The translations under genes and the position numbers were made by a program. The notes under the pieces are model-generated. The model worked only from the letters and a program-made list of their open reading frames with translations. It was not told where the DNA came from and did not search any database. Positions 62,501 through 64,000 of a stretch of 64,000 bases of DNA are shown piece after piece. Each line of letters opens with the position of its first letter. Positions within the stretch are counted from its first letter, which is position 1. This stretch comes from UBA5066 sp046331465 (GTDB lineage: Bacteria; Acidobacteriota; Thermoanaerobaculia; UBA5066): contig JAXLQV010000001.1 in NCBI GenBank assembly GCA_046331465.1, positions 992,001 to 1,056,000 of the forward strand. The letters run 5' to 3'.

Positions 62501-63044
62501 CGAGGGGATCGACTTCGCGCAGGATCGACCCGAGGTTCAGGTGGATTCTTGCGACGCGGTCGTCCTGGGCCCCATGCGCCGCCGTCGCAACGGCGAGCGC
62601 CTGCTCAAACAGGCGGCGGGCGTCTTTGTGCCGGCCGAGCTCCCCGTAGACGATGGCGACGTGTGAGAGCGAGTCCGACAGCTCCGGGTCGGAGTCTCCG
62701 AGCGCATTCTGCCGGATCGCGATCGCCTCCTCAGCGAGCTCCAGGGCGCCGGCATCCCTGGACTTCCCCCCGCGCCAGAGCGACTCGACGAGGAGATCGA
62801 TCGCCCTCGCCGTCTCGAGCGACTCGCAGCCCTCGGCTCGTTCCACCGCGGCGAGGTGGACGCGAGCGGCTGACTCGGCTTCGGCGTATCGCCCGTCTCG
62901 GATCAGCTGACGAATCGTTTCGGCCGCAACGGCTCCTTGCGGAAGCGGGACCACCATCTCCGCGCTCGCGCCACAAAGGGCGAGCACGGCGACCGAGAGG
63001 GCCACCGTCAGGGTCAGTCTCCGGATCGCGAGGCGAACTTTCAC
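59535..63044 (-). CDS. exported TPR-CHAT protein
   Basis: 1169 aa. A signal peptide (LTLTVALSVAVLALCGASA) is followed by a long array of TPR repeats (about residues 55-600; repeated AxxxFERALAIREKALGPEHPD-type units), a coiled spacer (about 640-800) and a C-terminal CHAT domain (about 850-1169). The CHAT caspase-like dyad is His~996 in HLTTHGFF and Cys~1074 in LSACESG. TPR-CHAT proteins are thought to act as proteases or scaffolds in stress or immune signalling; substrates are generally unknown. GTG 63044 is preceded by GGGAGGGAG. It is the last gene of the ECF sigma/anti-sigma unit, 22 bp after the anti-sigma gene. Confidence 0.88.
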   Translation of the reverse strand: MKVRLAIRRLTLTVALSVAVLALCGASAEMVVPLPQGAVAAETIRQLIRDGRYAEAESAARVHLAAVERAEGCESLETARAIDLLVESLWRGGKSRDAGALELAEEAIAIRQNALGDSDPELSDSLSHVAIVYGELGRHKDARRLFEQALAVATAAHGAQDDRVARIHLNLGSILREVDPLASEGHFTESLRLFEDAEGPESPRVAEALNDLANIWADRGQFAEAEEAYARVLRIKQSSLGPEHPDVAVGFANLGYLHVETGDYETARDELERALAIREKSIGREHPATLQTLGNLAIATGLLGFPAEPLWEDLLNLADRSLGPGHPFPAGVRANFAVSLSEIDPIRARRLNEEAYDALVRVYGPAHPRCLWVLSNLGEAALREGDVAVAETRLREAVNGLERAPGAPPSILYAARRSLAQCLSEKGATEEARKLFTVALAAQEGLNGPVHPQVASALTDFGEFLRREGDVAGASTAFERALAIREKALGPEHPDVGDTLFALADLEAVTGRLEAARGHFRSAIAIEEKARAPEDPRNAKGYRNYAACLLRSGEAAAALEAALKAEAIASRMLRATLAGVPERQALGLVAKTPSGLGLAVAAAVALRQPDAAARALDALVRSRALVLDEMSQRRRSLRGDESGETAHLFDAWVAARDRLARLTVLGEDEKSPQRYRARLEKARADKDAAERALADRSWEFRNERSRDAAGLPEVRAALPPGSSLVAFVKYPRISRAKAGAAEAASAPPVDAYAAFVLRQGARAPDVVPLGAAKAIDAAVASMRDSMVRTSATLGGPGGTPVTSYRRLAVTLGDLAWRPLERHLAGTKTAFVVPDGSLQLVSFAALPCEADAWLLEKGPVFHYLSAERDLVPSNDVKGAGLLVAGSPDFDSLPLAVAQSAAPRLRGPEPTAPAALVHRGPPPSCRSFASLRFPALPASLGEVEEIAGLWRDASASGNGKGPRASKAGPPLLLSGAAASERAVKENAPGRSVVHLTTHGFFLGECMARASSSGEKTAGDLASAVYAENPLLLSGLAFAGANRRAEAPAGGDDGILTAEEVAALDLTGVSWAVLSACESGLGEARAGEGLFGLRRAFQVAGARTLITSLWPVEDEASRRWMKALYEGRLARGLDTARAVREASLAVLRERRAAGLSDHPFFWAGFLASGDWR

Positions 63045-63066
63045 GGCGGCTCCCTCCCGTGCCGGC

Positions 63067-63837
63067 TCACGGCGCGACCCTTCCGAGCGCGTCGAGGCGC
63101 CCGAGCAGAAGGCGGGCCTCTGCTCTCCGCCGGCCGTCCTCTCGGGCGATCCGCAGGAGCTCGTTGCGGGCTCCCGGGGCATCACCCTTCGCGAGCCGGG
63201 CCTTTGCCAGGTAGAAGCGGGCTTCCTCGAGATACGGCGTGTCCCCGAGTGCGACAACGCGTTCGAGGCTCTCGGCGGCCTCGGCTGGATCGCCCGCGAG
63301 CAGGGCGCAGCCTCCGCGGTAGAAGGAGGCGCCGGGAGCGGACGGGTCGAGTTGCGACGCGTCCCGGAGGATCGGCAGCGCCGCCGCCCAGTCGCCCTTC
63401 TCGTACTTCTCCATCGCCTCCCGGAATCGACGCCCGGCCTCGTCCTCGCTCCCGCGCAGCCGGACCGGGGTCCACGCAGGCGGCTCGACGCGCGCGAGTT
63501 CCGCGAATCGCGAGGACGGGGTCGTCACCGCGTCGGGTTCGGGAGTCGGGGCCGGCCTCTCGCGTGAGAGGAGGAAGGTCCCGGCGACGCCGAGGGCGAG
63601 GACCGCCGCCGCGAGACCGAGCCACGGCAGGTGCCGAGCCATCGCGGCGGTCAGACTCACGGCTTTCCGGGAGCGGACCAGCTCCGTCCGGAGGGACCGG
63701 AGGTCCTCCAGGGCCGCGAAGCAGGAGTCGCAGGTGAAGTAGTGCTCCTCGAAGGCCGACGCCGCCGGCTCCTCCAACTCGCCCCGGAGGTAGCGCTCCA
63801 TCGCCTCGGTCTGCGGCATGTCCGGGCAGCGGTTCAC
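63067..63837 (-). CDS. zinc-finger anti-sigma factor with TPR domain
   Basis: 256 aa. The N-terminal zf-HC2-type motif H32-x(3)-C36-x(2)-C39 (HYFTCDSC) is the mark of ZAS anti-sigma factors, followed by one transmembrane helix (about 70-92) and a periplasmic TPR-like region (about 130-240: FREAMEKYEKGDWAAALPILRDASQLDP and following). The cytoplasmic part would hold the neighbouring ECF sigma factor. The GTG start overlaps the sigma stop by 4 bp (GTGA), so stoichiometric synthesis is likely. The CHAT gene follows. Confidence 0.85.
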   Translation of the reverse strand: MNRCPDMPQTEAMERYLRGELEEPAASAFEEHYFTCDSCFAALEDLRSLRTELVRSRKAVSLTAAMARHLPWLGLAAAVLALGVAGTFLLSRERPAPTPEPDAVTTPSSRFAELARVEPPAWTPVRLRGSEDEAGRRFREAMEKYEKGDWAAALPILRDASQLDPSAPGASFYRGGCALLAGDPAEAAESLERVVALGDTPYLEEARFYLAKARLAKGDAPGARNELLRIAREDGRRRAEARLLLGRLDALGRVAP

Positions 63838-64000
63838 GACTCCCTCGTGAGAAGGTGTCGCCCCGGCTCCGGCCGTGACAGTCGGTCGAGGAGAGCGCGG
63901 GCCCGGCGGAGGGCGCGGGCCTTTCTCTGCCTTACCGCGTCGGGCCGGATTCCGAGTTTCTCTCCGGCTTCGGCCGGGCTGAGCCCGTCGACGAACGTCA
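63834..64000 (-). CDS. ECF RNA polymerase sigma factor (C-terminal part only)
   Basis: The window edge cuts this gene; only the last 55 codons are present. The frame reads as a sigma region 4: a helix-turn-helix (DGLSPAEAGEKLGIRPDAVR, then a basic RKARALRRAR helix) ending in LTRES and a TGA that overlaps the anti-sigma GTG. It would direct RNA polymerase to a regulon that probably includes this operon. The rest lies outside the window at higher coordinates. Confidence 0.8.
   Translation of the reverse strand, partial: TFVDGLSPAEAGEKLGIRPDAVRQRKARALRRARALLDRLSRPEPGRHLLTRES

Overview
This is a very GC-rich bacterial chromosome segment with nearly complete coding density. There is no rRNA, tRNA, CRISPR array or recognisable insertion sequence. 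Several outer-membrane barrels (a DcaP-like porin, a second porin, and a patatin fused to a surface-antigen barrel), many lipoproteins and periplasmic enzymes show a diderm cell. The gene mix (secreted sulfatases, GH63-type glucosidases, LolA-like and DUF4136 proteins, CHAT-TPR under an ECF sigma factor, class D sortase, archaeal-type class I aldolase) and the strong CTC/GAG/ATC codon bias suggest Acidobacteriota, perhaps Thermoanaerobaculia-like. That placement is inference; no marker gene in the window settles it.

68-8519 (minus strand) is a compact seven-gene operon for amide amino acids: aspartase, a small secreted protein, a DASS-type carboxylate transporter, an AspT-type antiporter, exported L-asparaginase, a DcaP-like porin and exported glutaminase. 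Read as a pathway, Gln and Asn enter through the porin, are deamidated in the periplasm, aspartate is imported and aspartase turns it into fumarate. 8656-12418 holds small exported proteins, a LolA-like/TPR pair and a porin.

12542-31707 is an envelope and sulfatase region, almost all on the minus strand. It has three formylglycine-type sulfatases, a duplicated sulfatase/DUF1269 cassette, a 5'-nucleotidase, HdeD, cardiolipin synthase, DUF502, a holin-like protein, a small YqjD-like protein, DUF2252 and DUF202. One GH63 glucosidase (15294-17966) is on the plus strand. 31769-35366 holds a lone receiver protein, a LEA-like protein and a sensor kinase/FixJ-type regulator pair.

35443-46588 starts with a second DUF2252/GH63 pair. 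It continues with a GH13 enzyme, a predicted zinc-dependent phospholipase C/P1-nuclease-like protein fused to a barrel, an MscS-type channel that seems to start at CTG, and a class D sortase beside an LPKTG-bearing substrate. 46665-55915 carries small exported proteins, an oligopeptide-type solute-binding lipoprotein, a VOC protein, and second copies of the MscS and DUF4136 genes. 55994-59450 holds a PlpD-like patatin and class I fructose-bisphosphate aldolase. The right end (59535-64000, minus) is an ECF sigma factor (cut by the window edge), a zinc-finger anti-sigma factor and a large exported TPR-CHAT protein.

The observations I consider most worth checking are: (1) both DUF2252 proteins carry kinase-like motifs in permuted order and both lie beside a GH63 gene; (2) a sortase/LPXTG pair in a diderm; (3) the zinc-phospholipase-like N-domain on a barrel; (4) the mosaic sulfatase cassette duplication; (5) the amide-to-fumarate operon.
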